Of a stretch of 64,000 bases of DNA, positions 10,523 through 23,109 are shown in pieces. Position 1 is the first letter of the stretch, and the number at the start of each line of letters is the position of its first letter. The stretch covers positions 47,862,077-47,926,076 of the forward strand of contig CM039211.1 of the NCBI GenBank assembly GCA_008360975.2. Reading direction: 5' to 3'. A program made the position numbers and the translations under genes. This stretch comes from Lichenostomus cassidix. Taxonomy: Eukaryota > Chordata > Aves > Passeriformes > Meliphagidae. The notes under the pieces were generated by a model, which did no database searches, was not told the DNA's origin, and was given only the letters and a program-made list of their open reading frames with translations.

Positions 10523-13500
10523 CTTTGTAAGAGGTTTCAAATGATAATGAGAGGAGAACCTGTCTATAGTGGATTATTATGGTTTAGTGAGCAGAGACCA
10601 CCACCTCCTCAGGTTTGTCAGTTTAATAGTGAGCCTGACATTTTTGGCTGGGCACAGCACCAAGCTGAGAGGTCAGTAGAAGAGACATACCTTCCCCAGT
10701 TTTAGTTATTACAGCAAAGCAGTTGCTGCGTAACATTCCCCATGCAAAGTCTCTTGAAAGAACTTTGATGTGATAGGTTTCCCTGCAGGTGTTCACATGG
10801 CAGGCCCATACTGTCCAAGGAACATCTCCAGGGCATGAGTCTTCTGTCGGTGCTTGAAGTGGTTGAACTTCAGCCAGTGAGAAGTACTGGTGTCCTGGCC
10901 AACCCATGGTGGCTGTGTGCAGTAGTGAGGAAGTGTCTGGTTTTCCCACTCCATTTTCCCCTTGCAAATGTGTCCAAAAGCCTAATGAATTTAGTCCCCT
11001 GAAATGATACCAAGTCTTGCTCCAGCCAAATTTCTGTTGAAAGCAGTGGTGTACCCAGAAATGCATATTTGGGCTCTGGTAAGGGACTTCTTTGCACATT
11101 GATGAAACTTATCTGCACTGTCAGAATTGTTCTGAAGAGCTTCCTTGGCTTTGGGGGCAGTGTGGTAGGGTAAAACTTTATTTTCTTTCAGGAGGCATTC
11201 CTTTGTGTTCAGAAAAGGTTGCTTGGTCTGACTCTACCCTGATACTATTTATTTTTTAATGAAATTAAGCCTTAAAATTTAGTAAATTTCATTGGAGATG
11301 AATAGGAAGAAGAAAATATGTTGAAACAATTGTGGATTGAGTGGATTGAGTGGATGCAGTACCTGTTCATCCACCCCAACACCTGTTAATTGCATACTTT
11401 TCCATTTTTACTTCCTTGCAGTGTCTGCTCCTTTTTCCCTAACATCAAACAAACAAACAGAAAATAAAAAAGAGAGAATGTGCTTGACCAGTACTGTCTG
11501 GTCTGTATCTCATCTGCAGGGAGATAAGCTCCATCAGACCAAAATCTCTCTCCTACTAAAGAAGTCATGTTTGGGTCTCCAGCAGAGCAGTGGGATAATG
11601 CTCTTTCCCTGCAGTTTCGTGGAACTGGTATTATCCACAGGAGTATCCAGGCCTTTCATACTTTTTGGATGATTCCTTGTATTTAGCAAAAGTGCTTTAC
11701 AGAATTGAGATTGAAAGAATTAATTACTGAACTATTTAGCAGTAGATTAAAACTAGTAAATTAAAAAACACCACTAGATTAAAATTTGCAATGTGGTTAA
11801 AAAACCACTGACAAGTATTAAGAGCTTGCAAATTGGGAATGGCAAATGCCAACTGGAAATGGCAAGCTTCAGAATAACTTTTCTCCCAAAATATTCTCTC
11901 CTTTTCCTATTGATAAAGATAATACTAAAAAAGAAAGTCATTAAATTTGGCAGATTTGCTTTCTGTGTCTGTGGTCCCTAAGTGGTATAGCTCTACTGAA
12001 TAGTACTAAGATGATTTTGGGAATGATCTCTCCATGCAATGTCTCATCTAGTTCTCCAGATGCTACTGGAGGTAACAGCTGTTACTGCTGATGGAGAATG
12101 CTGGTTGGCATTTATAATTCAGGTATGCCAAGCCTTATGCAAGTTTTCTAAATTAACCTGTTATAAAAAATAGGATAGCACCTAGAGCTAACATAAAAAC
12201 AAAAAAAAAGGGAAATCAGAATGTTTATTCATAAATGTCATAGGGTCTTGATATATAGTCCTTGCTGGCAACCAGTGCAGGGGTTTGAGTGTAGTGAGGT
12301 GTGGTCCTTTCCAGAGCTTTGCAAAGTCTTTGTGCCTGTTTCCCCTGAGATGTGACTTTCTGTCCGCCCACAGCTGTCTTTCTGCTCCATCCTGGCACTG
12401 TCTTGTACCCTACGGTCTCTCCAGCCCTCTCTCCCTCCACTAGCCCAGCAGCTGCCAACTCTCTTCTCCAGGGGTCACCTTGATGCTGCCCCTTCTAAAA
12501 GGAGCCCATGCAACCAGGAACATACAGCTCGGGTCAAGCTGTCCCAGCTTCTTTGCATTTTCAGGAGCTGTGAGATAGAAGACCTTGAAAGCATGTTGGG
12601 AGCTTCCAGAAAGAAGAAATATTATCATGTCATTTCCAAAAAGAGGTTTCAAAAAGGTTTTGAATTCCTCTTCAGAGAGGGAATATTTAGGCTAGATTAT
12701 GTATTATTAACATTATGATTTATTCAAGTTTTGTTGGTAATGAACACCAGGAGTGATGATTTCATATGAGCATATGAAATTGAATGGGTTTTTCTGTTAA
12801 GGTGCTATTTCATACTGACTGGACTGAAGATGGACATACAGAAATGAAAAAGTTCTCTGTGTGCTTTTCAGCATCCTCAGATCTTGGGGTTTTGATCAAA
12901 AATTTTTCTCTTTATTTCTCCTGAATCTTTCTCTTTTCATTATTTTGCCTCTTTTCTTTAATGTTACTTGAGTACTTTCAACTAGTCCTATATTCTGCCT
13001 TTTGCACAGAAAAAGTTACCTTTACTTTATAGTTAAGCAGTACAGTTTGCCTCCGTCTGTTTCTGAGACTTGAGTGAGATCTGGCCTGGGTAAAGACCTT
13101 GGGGTTACCAAGAGTTTTACTATGAACGTTTTGGAAATACCCTAAGTACGTGTTTTGAGCACAAAGTTTATAGAAGGGAAAAGAAATCTCTATATGCAGT
13201 TTAGTAATTTTTACTTAGAAAGTTAAAAAGAAAATAGATACTCTTACTAAAATGGCACTTGAGAAAACCCAGAATAAATTTATAATTCATCCTTTATTCA
13301 AATACAAGTGTGGGATGACAGGCAGTCATCATCATTGCTGACATACCGCTTTGGCAGCTAAATAGAGTTCTTAATTGTATAACATACACTTTAACATGCT
13401 TGCTCTCTCCTACTGAGACATTTTTAATGGCTTATTTCAGAGTTCAGTTGTAACACATTTGACCTAGATTGAACTTACATTTGTTGTATACTACTGTTTG

Positions 13501-15638
13501 AACATTCGTTAATAAATCTGCAGTTGGCTGTCAAGTTCCAGCTAACCAAACTATAATTGGCCTGTCAATCAATATTCACAAAAAAATGTTTTTCGTAAAA
13601 AAACTACTGACCCAGCATTGATGTCAATTAATTAGTGAAATATATCTTCTAACACAATCCACTGTTTCATGTGAATGTTTTGATCACTTTTGGCACTCAG
13701 AGAGGACTGTTTGGATATTTATTTGCATAAGCAAGTAACTATAAAATTAGTTGACTTTCAAACAGGAGGAAATGTTTAAAAAATTTTTAGTAATATAAGA
13801 GAAATTCTGTTCATCTTGGAACCTCAAGCCCTGATGGAAGATGGGTTAGCCGTCATGTGTCCTCCCCAGCCAACCCATCTGCAGGGGGTTGGTTAATTCT
13901 GCTCCCTGACTCTTCTTTGTCCAGAGAGGTGCAAGGCTGGTGGGCTTTGCCTGTTTAAACTATAGTGGGGTTCCTGCTAGATTTGCTGCACCACCAGAAG
14001 TGGCTTTCTATTTTGACTTCTTACTGTATCTGTATCTTTCCCATCTTGCATGTACTTTCTCAACTACTTCCCTTCTTTGGTGTGAAATACAGTTACACAT
14101 CTTAGTTCCATGTGAAAAGCCATTTATTTTTGAATGCATAGTGTGTGTTCATAAGAGAACAGGGAAATTTCTGCTGTGAGTATTTGTCTCTGAAATTACT
14201 GGGTTCATGTGATGGCAGTATTGTTGCTGGCATCTTGGTACAGTGAACTGTTATTTAACTGCACTTGTTTTGGCATCAAGATGGAAGAAGGAGTAGAGAA
14301 GTTATAATGAAATATTTTTTGGTTCATTGAATGGATTTTAAAAATTAATGAAGAGACAAAAGAAATGAGGAAATTAATTTTATGTAGATTTGTGTTTTCA
14401 CATCCATTCATTCATTTGTAATCACAAACACTGGACAGTATTCAAATCCCAGGGAAACTGTCAATTTTTGCCCAGTCTATTACTCTTGAATGGGGGTTGA
14501 AAGAATTTGTTTCATAAAATGGCTTTGTGTAATTAATAGTCAGATTACTAACCCTGCCTAGAATCTTGCATAAGACCAAACCGATAATTTTTTTTTCCTT
14601 TGGCTGCTTTGAATTCCTTTCTCACAAAAGAAAAATCATTTTCTTTCTAAATATAGAAACTGCTGAATGCTTTATAACTTTTATTGGCCTCATGACAGTC
14701 CTGTGCAGAAATTAGGTAGGGTAGATCTCTAACTAGGATATTAAACTTACTGGGTGTTTGAAATGTGCAACAGCTTTGAGTCTGCCCAAGGAAATACTTG
14801 AGAAGCAAGTGAGTCAGACCACGTGTCTAGCTCGCTACAGGAAAACTATTCACCCATGCCTTTTCCACAGAGCCCTCTGTGTAGTGATTACCAAAGGCCA
14901 CTGGTCCCTACCAGTTGGGATGTGGGTAAGTCCTGGTGACCCCAGCATCACAATTCTGTCTCCTTTCCCTCTATGACTGCTCAGTCAACCAGTATTTCCA
15001 GAAACCAGCATGCTTGTACAGTGCATGCTTTGGAACTTCATACTCCACCTCAGATAACTGTGTCTTCTCCTCTTTTGTATCTTCTTGGCACTCCTCTTAG
15101 CTTCCTGCAGCTCAGCTCCTTCCAGGTATGTCAACGGCAGTGATGGAAAAGAAAAACTGGCTCACACAGACAGCAATTACAGTGAGTTGTGGTTTTGTGA
15201 TGTGGAGAAACTGAAAGCTGGGGCTTGCAAGAATTCTGTCTTTCAGCTGTGTGGAAAAAAACCAAACCTCTCAACTCCAGTGAAGAGACTAATATGAAAA
15301 ATAAGTCTAAATAGATGTTGATTTTAAATTTTGCCTTTGACAGATCTAAATACCATCTGATACAAGAAACAGATAGATGCTGAAAACGTTTTACCTCCTA
15401 AATATTACACTGTATAAAGTTAAGGGCTAATGGAATTAAAGGATCATCATTTGGACCACAGGAGATAAAAATGTCAGTATACATTATACATAGGGTAACC
15501 AGGACTGGAATTAGAAAGTCTAATTCAAATACAGATATTATTACTTACTAACACCACTCGATTCAAGTTTAGCTTGTATGCTTGTGATTGGCTTCACTTC
15601 TATAGGTTTGTAAATCTGTTTCCATAGTTTTGGTTAAT

Positions 15639-15660
15639 ATTCAAATATTCAAATATTCAA
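15639..15660. repeat. (ATTCAAAT)n, 2.75 units
   Basis: Perfect 8-bp units ATTCAAAT from 15639 to 15660. Confidence 0.9.
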
Positions 15661-18600
15661 AAGACTTATTTAGACTTGTGGATTTCCTTATCATTGTGCA
15701 CTATCATTTTTAAGGGGAAAAAGAACTTTTTTTTATGTTTACTTTGAAAGACAAAAGGCTGAAGCCTTCAAACCTAAAACACAGTGTACAAGTCTTCCCC
15801 CTAGTAAAAGGAAAAGGACCTTCCTTTGTGTGCATTCTGTAGCAGGCAGTCACAAACACTGATGACTATGGTACTAGAAAAGTGTACTGAGGAGAAAATA
15901 AGGCTATGCATGAGGCCTTGAGAGTGGGAAGATAAGCCCCAGTGCTCAGAGAGTTCTGAAAATATGATCTGGGAGGCTGTTTCTACACAGCTGTGTCCTC
16001 TGTTGGCCATGAAAACAGATGTTTTTACATCTTTATTGTTAGATGATACTGCATGAATGTACCCTGTATCCAACATTAGTTTGTTTTTAATCTAGAGATT
16101 TTCAAAATTAACCTCCTCCATTGAGAGAGGTAATAGGTCTGTAAAGCTGAAAAGACACTTCTTTCAGATTGTAACAACTTCTCCTGTCAAAAGGTGAAGT
16201 TGAAACTTTGAAAGAAAGGTTGCTGGAGCTGTTTATTTTTAGCAATTGTGGAGGAGCGATGGAAGTTTTATAAGAAAAAGCTGGAGTTTTATGGAATCTA
16301 ATAGAAAACTGTGCTGATACTGGCTATTTCTGAAGAAGTGTTGAATGTATAGAAGAAAACTTAATACTGTATTCTAAGGGTTTAAACTGATTTATTTATT
16401 TCATTTTAATTAAATCCTGTAATATGGATTCACTCATAGAATAGATTTTGTTGAAATTAATATGGTAAAATAGTGTTAAAAGAAATATAATTAGTCTGGA
16501 TTACGAACTGCCAAAGATAAGTGACTTACTAAGGATTAATAGTATCTTTGAAAGATAAGAAAAAAAGAGTTCATAGGATTTTTTTGTCCAGTTTTCTTTT
16601 GTAAACTTTTCAAAAGCCTTGAATTGTTCTAGAAAATAAAAAACAAACTGTTAAAGAAATAACAAAGCATTTGATTTTCCAATTGCAAACATTTTAAAAA
16701 GTGATTTTAATTACTGAAATTGAACACTGAGCATCAGTATTTTCAGTCATACTTGTGAAGGGTGCAGTCTGAAGTTCAGATAACCTCATTGAAATTAGTC
16801 AGTTGCTGCTGCTAATACAGCAAACCCTAAGGTTTAGGGTTTTCTTCTGAGAGTCCATTCTCATCTGTTTTCCTGGTGAACATTGCAATTATTTACAGTA
16901 TTTCTGCTTATTTTCTATTTACATAGTAATATATGCTCATATCCTAAATTTATATGCTTATGATCAATGCAGCACAAATTCAAAAAACAAGATGCAAATG
17001 TACTTTATTCCTATGTACAAGTGAATCAAATAGTGTAGCTGTCTAACCTGTGACCAGAAAAAAGTGGCCAATGATTATGGCTGTGTGTTTGTGATAATGC
17101 TCTTTACCAACAAAGCAAAACACTGTATCAGCTGCTTTTTTTGTATTGCAGTAGGACATGATGCCATATTTTCCCCCTTATATGGAAACACCCCCCCCCA
17201 GCCTATTGCACATGCAGGGAGATAATCTGCATTGTAATCATGTCTGTTACCTTTTGTGGAACACTACTATTTCTTTCCCTTAACTCCAGTTTCGCTGCCT
17301 TCTCGCCAGCAGTTCTTATTCAAGATGCAGTGAGTTTTTCCTAGTACTCTGTCTGCCAAAATCTGTGACTGTTACCACGCAAAAAATGTACAGCTTCAAA
17401 TTACAGAGGTGTCTTAAGATCTCCACGGTGCCTGTGACCATACCTCTCCAATACCTGTCACATGCCTTTTATATGTGTCTTTTTGTCTGAAATGGGCCTG
17501 TCTATGAGTGTTGATAAACATTTTCAACACGCTGCTGAGTCCTACTCAAAATTTTACAACTTGATTCTTTGTATTAAGCCTGTAATTGAATGAGGAAGTA
17601 TCAACTCTAAATTAATGCTCATGACAGGCATGATAACTCAGTAAAGACTCAGGTCAGTAGCTGTCATTTCCCCAAACTGACGGTGCATGTCAGAAGCATC
17701 TTTGAGCAAGTGGTCAGAGGCAATGAAATCAAATAAGGTGGAGGGCAGTAATAAGTGTAACATTTGCTTTTCCTCTCTCAGTGATTGTAGTTTTGTTTCC
17801 AGTGCCTCTTCTACCATGCTCGTTGTGTTCTAGTTATTTCCCCATCATTGCTGTCTTTTATTTTTAGACTTTTCAAAGCAATGTTCAAATTCCCTCTCAG
17901 TCTCTCCAATTTTTTTATAGAGTGATGAAGAGCTACTGTGACAGTCCTCACAATAAGCAACAACGTTCTAGTGTTAAAAATACATACTTTATATACAGAC
18001 AGGCATACATACAGAGCGAGTATACCTGCAGTGTGAAATGTCTGCCATGTGAATGACTGAAGTCTTCTTGCACAAGAAGGTAATATGTTTCATTCATGCA
18101 GATTTCATTACTTTGCCTTTGACCGATACTAATTGAAATTGTTTGTGTGTCGGAGCTGGAAGTGTGTGAAGGGATACCTGTGGGAGGAAGAGGGAGAACA
18201 AAGTGTACGTGCCCCATGTTTACTTAACCATAGTATAATTCTGCCAGCTGGACAAAGGGAATATGCTGCTAATTGCCTTGCTACAAGCCAAGTGGAACAC
18301 CGAGGACCAAGTCTGTGTAAATGACATTCAGGTTACTTGAGAAGTTTTGCAAAGCTGTTCTTCCTGAAGGAGAAACCTGGGAAGTATTGTGCCTCAGAGT
18401 TCACAGGTTTCACTAGGCAGATGCAGTTCTGACTTACTTTGTTTTCTTTACTCTTACTTCACTGTTGTCTGCCTTTTTCTAGACTAACACTGTAAGGTCA
18501 GCCTTGGAGTGTGCGTTGTCCTGTTGCTGGCCCCTGAGAGGAAAATAGCATTGTTAGTCTGGTACTGCTTTTTTTTAAGCCTTCAGAAATGGTTACACTT

Positions 18601-20182
18601 TGTCTGATCCTGAAATCTTAATGGAGTGCAGGTAAATTTAAAAGTTTCCTGGCCCTTTTTTGCAAATCTCACTTTACGTGTGCAGAAGTAGAGGTGGGGA
18701 CTGAGTGCAGTTCAGGTGTAATGAGCATCTGTAGGTAGGGAGCTGGACTGAGCAAGTTCCCTGCTGTTGTAGACATCATGGTAACATTGTGTTGGATTCT
18801 TACACTGCAGAGGGTAGCTGAAACACCCTCATCTTGTTATTCTTACATTGCCAGCTGACAAACATGAGCTCACTGTCCTTGGTGTTGAGGACGGAGGGCA
18901 AGCAGGGTCTTCCCAGTACCCTTGCCAGTCTGTCTTGGCTTGACTATGAAACGAAAATGCACATGAGTATATTTACAGACAGCTCTGTGGTTAAAAAATG
19001 TTGATAAATGTCAAGCCACTAATACCATTTGAGGCATGCAGTGCCTTCTATCCCTCCTTTTGTGTGTAATAAGTAACTCACCACAAACATCGGGGGAAAA
19101 ACATGTAAAACTACGTATTTTTAGGAAAAAGGTATGTTTACAACTTGGTGTTTTAATGTGGTGAAGAATATGTTTAGTGTGATCTTTAACTTTTTTCCTC
19201 ACAGTTGATTTTTATAAATTTCTCTTTTATTGGGAGATGTTGATACATAAGTAGAATTTGAAGTATTTAAGAATACAGGAAAAATAAATTCCTGTTCTTG
19301 ACTAATAAAAATGCTCTTTCAAGAGCTCCTGAAATTAGTATACTTTTTCACAGTCATAGAGCAAACATCAGGACATGGATTCTGTGCAAAAAATAACAAA
19401 GCTTTTTTGTTTGGTGATTTTTATTTTGCATTTCTTTGTATGTTCAGTTTTAGGGATTCTGGTTCAAGAAAGATTGTGAATTCCTCAGTCTCTGGGGAAA
19501 CTTAAAAGGCTTTGTAGTATGTTAAACCAGAAAGAAGGAATCTACATTGATTGGACTAAAAAAAAAAAAGCTGCAAAACAAGAACAAATAGTAGTCATGA
19601 GCAGTTTCTTTCCACATGATTGCTCTTGTGAATTCCTTCACCGTATACTAACCTATAAGTTCATTAATGGTCAAACTGAATAATTTGAATAGTTCTTTAC
19701 CCACAGATCTCTAAAATGAGTCGCTCAAATTAGATATAGGAATCTTTTGCAAGGGGTTTGAACATTGAACATAATGATAGTAATCTCATTTTTTCCTTTG
19801 TGATTACCTAGCATGTTATAACTAGACTGAGATTTCTTTCTTTTAAAAAAATTCATAGAGAAAGAATTTATTTTTGAAGACTTGTAAAGTAGAAACAAGG
19901 GGCTAAGTTCTGGTCCTAACAAAAATGCTCACAATAAAGTATCTTTTATTGTGTCTGTAAAATAGAGAGCTTGACTGTGGCTACTGAGATTTATATGACT
20001 TAATTCAAATGTGTAGGTTTATTCTGATCATAGCTGTGATCCAGTCCCATAAATTAGGAATTTACACACTTTTATTGATGTGAGATATCCTGTTCCCAGG
20101 GATTTACATCCCTGCACATGGTCATGTTGTTGATTTGTTTATCCATTTGGCCAACCATATTGTACTTTTTCAAGTGAATATC

Positions 20183-21140
20183 ACAAAGAACACAGAACCA
20201 CAGAATTTTTAGGTTTGGAAGGGATCTTGGGAGATTGTTTAGTCCACCCCCTCTGCTAAGGGAGGGTCACCCAGAGCAAATTACACAGAAACATGTCCAG
20301 GCTAGTTTTGAAAATCTCCAGAGAGGGAGACTCCACAACCTCTCTGGGCAGCCTGTTCCAGTGCTCTGCCACCCTCATGTTGAGGTGGAACTTGTGTTTT
20401 AGTTTATGGCCATTGCTCCCAGTGTCACTGGGCATCACTGAAAATAGTCTGGCTTGACACCTGCCTTTGAGGTATTTGTATGTCTCAATGAGATCTCTCC
20501 CTCTCCTTCTTCCTCTTCTCTCCTCTCAACAGCCCCAGCTCCCGCAGTCTCTCCTCATAAGAGAGATGCTCCAGACCCCGATCAGCTTTGTGGCCTCCTC
20601 TGGACCCTCTTCGTGTCTCTCTTATACTGACCAGCTCTGTGTCTCTCTTGTGCTGAGGAGCCCAGAGTGGGGCACAGCACTCCAGGTGTGGCCTCACTAA
20701 GGCTGAGTAGAGAGACAGGATCATCTCCCTGTGATGGCATCTGCTGGCAATGCTCTTCCTAATGCACCCCAGGATACTCTTGGCCCTCCTGGCCACAAGG
20801 GCACTGTTGGTTCATGGTCAGCTTGTGATTGTCACTCAGATACCCAGGTCCTTCTCAGCAGAGCTGCTTCCCAGCAGGTCAGCCCCCAGGCTGTTACTGG
20901 TATCTGGGGTTACACCTCCCCAGGTGCAGGACTCTGTACTTGCTTTTGTTGAGCTTTGTTCTCCACACCCAGTTCTCAGCCTATCAAGGTCCCACAGAAT
21001 GGCAGCTCAGCCTTCAGGTGTATCAGCCACTGCCCTCAGTTTAGTGTCATCAGCAAACTTGCTGAAGGTCCATTCTATCCCTCCATTCAGGTTGTTGATA
21101 AACAAGTTGAATAAGACTTGGACAAAATTGCATAGTATGT
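20183..21140 (-). mobile_element. CR1 LINE, 5'-truncated, antisense to GLIS3
   Basis: The left end reads CACAGAACCACAGAATTTTT then AGGTTTGGAAGGGATC, the reverse complement of a CR1 3' end, so the element points to the minus strand. Its minus-strand translation gives the C-terminal part of ORF2 (reverse transcriptase): LYSALVRPHLECCAPLWAPQ and GLEHLSYEERLRELGL at 20485-20796. Farther 5' in the element, LFNLFINNL and FSKFADDTKL cover the FADD catalytic motif at about 21007-21189. Frames are broken between these blocks, so the copy is dead. The 5' boundary, at about 21130-21190, is uncertain. Confidence 0.92.
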
Positions 21141-22119
21141 TTAGTGAAGAACCCTCCTTTGGCCCAGTGATAATCTTTGAAATATTCATGACCTTTTCCT
21201 ATCCCTTAGCTGCAGCCTTTTGAAAGACATGGTGGCAATCTACTTAAAAATTTTGTGATGAGCATAACAGGATTAGACGAGTAGAAAACATGGTGGAGAT
21301 CAAAATATGTAATGAAAACTTCAGATTTTATGGATATCTCTTTATGAGTTGTTAATTTTAAGAACTGGGTTTTTCTTTTTTTTAATCTCATTCCATGAGC
21401 AGAAATGCAACACAGTCAGCTTCACATAACAAATACCTTCTACAGTAATGATGTTATCGTTTCTCATTAGGTATTATAGCTGGCTACTACTAAGGATGCA
21501 CATGAAACAAAATCATATTATATTTAATCATGTAAGCATGTTTCACCACTTAATGCATACATATTTAAGGGCAAAAGTACAACTCTAAATATATCTTTGG
21601 CTGAGCCTTCAGGATTCCTCATTTCTTGGGTTTCTTGGGCCAAAACATCCTTTTGAAGGAACACCTGCTGATTAAAACAGCAACAACCTTTGTGTGATGA
21701 AAACAGAAATTGGCTTTTAATTATTCAGAATGAATAAAATGAATGCATCCATATTCAAAGTTCTTGGTGTTTTCTGAAACCAGTATGACATCCATGGTTT
21801 TAAAACAAGTGGCTTTCTTTCCTGAAAATGTTAGCCTGCATTATTTTAATAGAAAATTGAGTGTTTTATACCTATTCAATGTCTAATTTTCCTTTTTATC
21901 ATATATTTTAAACTAAAATCACAATGGGAAACATTCTTTTTTCAAAATGATAATGTTTTTAGAAGTAAGTTTGAATTCTGCAGTGATGCCTGAAGTCTGG
22001 ACATTCACTGGGACATTCACAGATGTGCTTCCTTTCCTTACCCCACTGACCTGGTTCCCCACATATTTTTCTTTCCCAGAGCAGTCTCCTGACATTTATA
22101 TGGGTTTTCCCACATGAAG

Positions 22120-22666
22120 AATACTGCATCTGTTTGGATGCAGTTCACTTTCTTCATAGCAGTCCATGTGGTTTGCATTTTTGGTGATAACACACCAGTG
22201 TTTTGGCTCTTGGTAAGCAGTCCTTGCTCGGTGTCAAGGTTTTCTCTCCATCATCCCACCAAAAAAAGGCCACTAGGAAGGGGGTGTGCAAGGGACTGGG
22301 AGGGAACACAGCCCAGACAGCTGACCCCAGCTGACCAAGGAGATATTCCATGCTCTATGATGTGCTCAGTTATGAAAGCTGAGGGGAAGGAGGAGGATGT
22401 AGGGCCATTTGTGGTGATGGCATTTGTCCTACTGAGCAATTGCTACACAGACTGAGGAAGTGGCTGGACACCTGCCTGCTGATGGGAAGTAGTGAATACA
22501 TTTCTTATTTTGCTCTGCATGAAGTTTTTGCCTTTTTTATTAAACTGTCCTTATCTTGACCCGGGAGCTTTTTCCGTCTTCTCTTCTCCTGTGCTATATA
22601 TGGTATTGTGGGTGCAGGGGGAGAGACCAGCTGGGTGGGCATCTGTCAGCCAGCAACTGACAACAC
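22120..22666 (+). mobile_element. Avian ERV LTR, solo type, sense to GLIS3
   Basis: The sequence follows, in order, the landmarks of an LTR family common in bird genomes: GATAACACACCAGTGTTTTG, AAGCAGTCCTTG..TGTCAAGG, GGGACTGGGAGGGAACACAG, CAGCTGACC..CTGACCAAGGAGATATTCCATGC, GTGCTCAGTTATG in the TATA position, TTATTAAACTGTCCTTATCT in the polyadenylation region, and GGTGGGCATCTGTCAGCC near the 3' end. The TATA box is degraded. No gag, pol or env frame flanks it, so it is a solo LTR or isolated fragment. Ends are approximate and no target-site duplication was resolved. Confidence 0.75.
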
Positions 22667-23085
22667 CTGGGCACTGAAATCTCTCTCAAACCCAGGCTGC
22701 AAATACATACTCTTTCTTCACTCAGCCTGCCAATGCAGACTTGATTTTTGAATGTTGCTTGAGGAAGAGAACCTAATCATATAAGAGGTAAAATACTATA
22801 GCAATTGTTTTGGTTACTATTTTCTTCAATTATAAAGACTTTAAGTCTTCTCTGTTGGCCTGGTGTAGTCTTCTGTAGCCTTTTGGAAGTGAAATGGGCT
22901 TTGCTTTGCATTTTTAACATGCAGTATGCATTTTAAGTACTTCAAAAGCAAACGTGTTTTTTAACATAAAATTCATGACCTGTGGAATAGAGTGCAGATT
23001 TCAGTGTTATTGGAATACAACGACAGCTGACTGTAAGAGATTTATATCCCATTCACATTAACTTCAGGGAATTGCAGTTCCTGAG

Positions 23086-23109
23086 TTGCAGGGAATCAAA
23101 TCCCTGCAA
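23086..23109. repeat. 9-bp inverted repeat
   Basis: TTGCAGGGA (23086-23094) and TCCCTGCAA (23101-23109) flank ATCAAA. Confidence 0.85.

Noticed and set aside
16824..16844. A head-to-head telomere-like junction (AAACCCTAAGGTTTAGGGTT)
   Set aside because: It has only one unit on each side, which is expected by chance in 64 kb and is not a fusion scar.
20467..21223. Several plus-strand open frames of 70-157 codons
   Set aside because: They are antisense shadows of the CR1 reverse-transcriptase region.
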